64,000 nucleotides of DNA from Trichosporon coremiiforme (Eukaryota > Basidiomycota > Tremellomycetes > Trichosporonales > Trichosporonaceae). Each line of letters starts with the position of its first letter. Position 1 is the stretch's first letter. This document shows, piece after piece, positions 61,697 to 64,000 of the stretch. The stretch lies in contig BCJJ01000022.1 of assembly GCA_039545355.1 (NCBI GenBank), positions 248,001-312,000 of the forward strand, given 5' to 3'. Position numbers and translations under genes: made by a program. The notes under the pieces were generated by a model. It did no database searches. It was given only the letters and a program-made list of their open reading frames with translations, and was not told the origin of the DNA.

Positions 61697-62928
61697 TATG
61701 TACATCTTGCACTGGTGACGTCGTGGCGATAGGTAAATTGCCTTCACAGTTGCGAGCGGCATCGAAGTTCAGTTGTGTTCCAATGTTTACGTGTCACTGA
61801 TCTGGTGTATTCGTCTTCCAAAACCCTCTCCGCAACTCTTGCTCTCTATCTGGAGATCCCAGGACGCCAACGTGCTGCCGTCCGACCGTATGTCGAACTC
61901 TCCTTGACAATCAAGAGGAAGACCATGCTGCGGTGGCGCTGTCCTCTTCGGGACTACCTCGCCTCAGCGCACCGCCTCTACGTTCCGAGCGTCGTATGTC
62001 GCGTCTTCGCTTACGCGCGTGCACGTGTGTGGGGCCGATGATGTCCTTGGTCGATATGTGAAAGCTTTCAATCCTCGTTCTCGTCGGGAAAGGATATTGC
62101 AAGGCGGAGGATGTGGCAGTCACCATCGACGGAGGCGTTTTAGGTGGGCTCCTCCCTAAGTCGAATATGCAGTGCGGAACAACTCCGGATCATGTTGACT
62201 CTGTGAAAATGAGCACCGAATAGGCGTTCTCCTTGCCGAGCCCGAAGCTGCCTGATGGTTCAGCTCCTTCTCATCAAACCCCATGACGACGAGCTTGACC
62301 CAGTCCAACAGCCAGCGGCTGAGGGGGAAGTGAGTGCAGCGTTAACGTTAACTGCAGCTAGTCTCGGTGAGTACGATGTGATGAGTTCATAGAGCGCCAC
62401 GAGTTGAATATGTGGTGCGCTGTGTGTCCTGGGCTAGGTCCGAAACGATGGGTCGTAGGAAGCGATCTGCTTGAGCTTGGCGCTGTACGACTATACTGTA
62501 AACCAGCCTTGCAGCTGTGAGGCGGATTGTACATTTTGCCCAGCGATGCTTGCATTCGTTGACCATCTCCAAGCACGCAACGGGTTTGCACCGACGATCT
62601 TCCAAGCATGCTCAAACCGAGGTCCGACCAATCTTCAGCAGCGTGGAGCCGTAGATCCCCGCACGCTTAAGCTGGTTTCTAGTCCATTGGCGGACGAAAA
62701 GGGTTGAAAATTGGCAACGGCTCTCTCGTCAGGAAGAAGGCAGAGGTACAGCTGTACCTTGTTCCTCTCTGCTCGTTATCAGCTGTCGTCAGAAGTTAGT
62801 AGCATGGTTAGCTCACAGACCCTGCTCCGGTGCTGCAGCTGCACCAGCGTGGTATATACAACATACACCTGAGCTGTGATTCTTCCTCCTCCTCCACTTC
62901 GAGATGTGACAATGCTAACTGCTACGAA

Positions 62929-64000
62929 CTAATGAGCGTCGAGGCCGACCCAGGAGCCCTCGAGACCAGAGCTGGCGCTGCTCTGCGTCGTGCCGGCGGT
63001 GTGGATGGAGGAGACCAGGTCCTCGCCCTCGTGGTCTGAGGACGACGCCGAACCCGATGTCGGAATGTGGGCCGCCTTAGGAGGCGGGGCGGGGGCCGGG
63101 CCAGTCTCGCTCGGGAGTTGGACGACGTTCATGACTCGCGGCAGCGCCGAGGAGGGGAGGAGGGCGAGCGTGCGCGGGAGCCACGACCGCTGGCCAAGGT
63201 AGTATGTGTCGCCGTATGACGACTTGAGCGCGCTGAGGAAGCGGCTCTCGAACATCGACCAGTCGCGCGAGGCAACACCCAGGCCGAGGGTATAGAGCAC
63301 AGACCGCGAGATGCTACTGAACGTGCCGAAGAAGAGGTCACGGAAGACAGAGACGGCAGCGGTTGCGCTCGTCATGCTCTCGTGCAGACGCTGGCGAGCC
63401 TGCTCGCGGCGGCTGAGTGCTCGGCCCTCGGTGATGATGGCGGGGAGCGAGGGGAGGGTGATGTTGCCCACGTAGATGGACATCGAGCGGGCTCCCGACG
63501 CAGCAGTGAGGTTCGTGGCGAGCAGCTTGTGGTTGTGCGCTAAGACCTGGCTGCCGAAGGAGTCCGGGTTAGCCAGCCGCGAAGAAGAGGGGTAGATGGT
63601 GAGGAATCGCGGTGTATGTCCGTTGGCGTCTGGCGACATGAGCGTGGGGAGCGCGGGAAGAGCGCTCGGCTGGCTGGGCGGGGCCGGGTTCAGAGGATAC
63701 AGGCTGATGAAGGCGTGAATGCGTGGGACGAGCGCCTGCTTCGAGCTGTAAGGATCGCCAGTCGTCTGCGGGCCCTTGTTCTTGCAGGCAGGGGCCGGGA
63801 AGCGCAGCGTCAACGTGGCCAGCAGGCTGCGGTGGAAGGGAGGGAAGGTCGACGAGTCGTCGGTGTCGTAAATGAGGACACGGAGGGCGCCCTTCTCCTG
63901 CAGTCCAGACAAACGGCGCTCGAGAGCCTCAGCCTCCTTCACGAGAGGGACGGCGACGATGACAACGTAGCCAGCCTTCAGGAGGGAGGCAGTCAGCGGC
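62929..64000 (-). CDS. DUF1776/short-chain-dehydrogenase-like fungal protein (5' end outside window)
   Basis: A single open frame from the right edge to a TAG at 62929, at least 356 codons, with the N-terminus beyond the window. The visible start (PLTASLLKAGYVVIVAV) is a Rossmann-type beta-alpha-beta segment without its upstream glycine motif, which would lie outside. It is followed by a beta strand with LRVLIYDTDD and another with RIHAFISLYPLNP. This pattern resembles the fungal DUF1776 family, a divergent short-chain dehydrogenase group of unknown function; the assignment is moderate. The central part includes LPAIITEGRALSRREQARQRL and a hydrophobic FRDLFFGTFSSISRSVLYTLGLG segment that may touch a membrane. 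The tail is Pro/Ala/Ser-rich and acidic. Codon use matches the other genes. Confidence 0.75.
   Translation of the reverse strand, partial: PLTASLLKAGYVVIVAVPLVKEAEALERRLSGLQEKGALRVLIYDTDDSSTFPPFHRSLLATLTLRFPAPACKNKGPQTTGDPYSSKQALVPRIHAFISLYPLNPAPPSQPSALPALPTLMSPDANGHTPRFLTIYPSSSRLANPDSFGSQVLAHNHKLLATNLTAASGARSMSIYVGNITLPSLPAIITEGRALSRREQARQRLHESMTSATAAVSVFRDLFFGTFSSISRSVLYTLGLGVASRDWSMFESRFLSALKSSYGDTYYLGQRSWLPRTLALLPSSALPRVMNVVQLPSETGPAPAPPPKAAHIPTSGSASSSDHEGEDLVSSIHTAGTTQSSASSGLEGSWVGLDAH

Larger units (their letters stand above)
49601..62928. other. Gene-free stretch, about 13.3 kb
   Basis: Nothing coding is supported. The open frames are short (under about 205 codons), rich in Arg/Ser/Pro/His/Cys, and lack codon bias and splice partners. 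No tRNA, rRNA or transposon protein was recognised. Small tandem repeats and TGCATGCA palindromes are scattered through it (listed separately). It lies upstream of the Zn2Cys6 gene and ends at the 3' end of the DUF1776-like gene on the same strand, so only one promoter is needed in it. Confidence 0.6.

Overview
The window reads as nuclear DNA of a basidiomycetous yeast, most likely a tremellomycete of the Trichosporonales type. This is inferred from three things. The protein set is fungal: a five-domain AROM protein, an IML2-type TPR protein, a Zn2Cys6 regulator and a DUF1776-like protein. The coding regions are GC-rich. Almost every intron has a GT(A/G)(A/G)G(T/C)-type donor and a GCT(A/G)AC branch site placed only a few bases before the 3' AG. 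No bacterial operon signals, transposase or reverse transcriptase were seen. Gene models below were built by hand from frame-consistent exon joins; 21 introns were placed.

Layout. Positions 1-629 (minus) hold the 5' part of a proline/serine-rich gene that runs off the left edge, preceded by a pyrimidine-rich leader and about 10 kb without genes, containing one intron-bearing tRNA-Arg(ACG). From 13.4 to 36.0 kb is a normal gene-dense block of seven genes: PP1 phosphatase catalytic subunit (minus, 4 exons), an alanine-rich LEA-like protein (minus, 5 exons), ornithine decarboxylase (minus, intronless), an IML2/TTC39-type protein (minus, 2 exons), then divergently the pentafunctional AROM protein (plus, 2 exons), an ELG1/ATAD5-like AAA+ clamp-unloader subunit (plus, 5 exons) and an EI24-family membrane protein (plus, 4 exons). 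From 36.0 to 45.2 kb lies a 9.2 kb gene-free stretch between two convergent 3' ends. A Zn2Cys6 transcription factor (minus, 5 exons) occupies 45.2-48.0 kb and has a very long pyrimidine-rich leader. After it, 49.6-62.9 kb is again gene-free, and the right edge holds most of a DUF1776/short-chain-dehydrogenase-like gene (minus, 5' end outside the window).

How it fits together. The genes are mostly unrelated housekeeping functions: phosphatase signalling, polyamine synthesis, shikimate pathway, PCNA unloading, ER or organelle membrane proteins. The best regulatory link is a perfect 14-bp direct repeat carrying two MluI cell-cycle boxes directly upstream of the ELG1-like replication gene. The main oddity is that more than half of the 64 kb is non-coding in a genome whose central block is compact. 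Two of the three deserts lie upstream of regulator-like genes with long pyrimidine-rich leaders. The third lies between convergent genes and has no promoter explanation.
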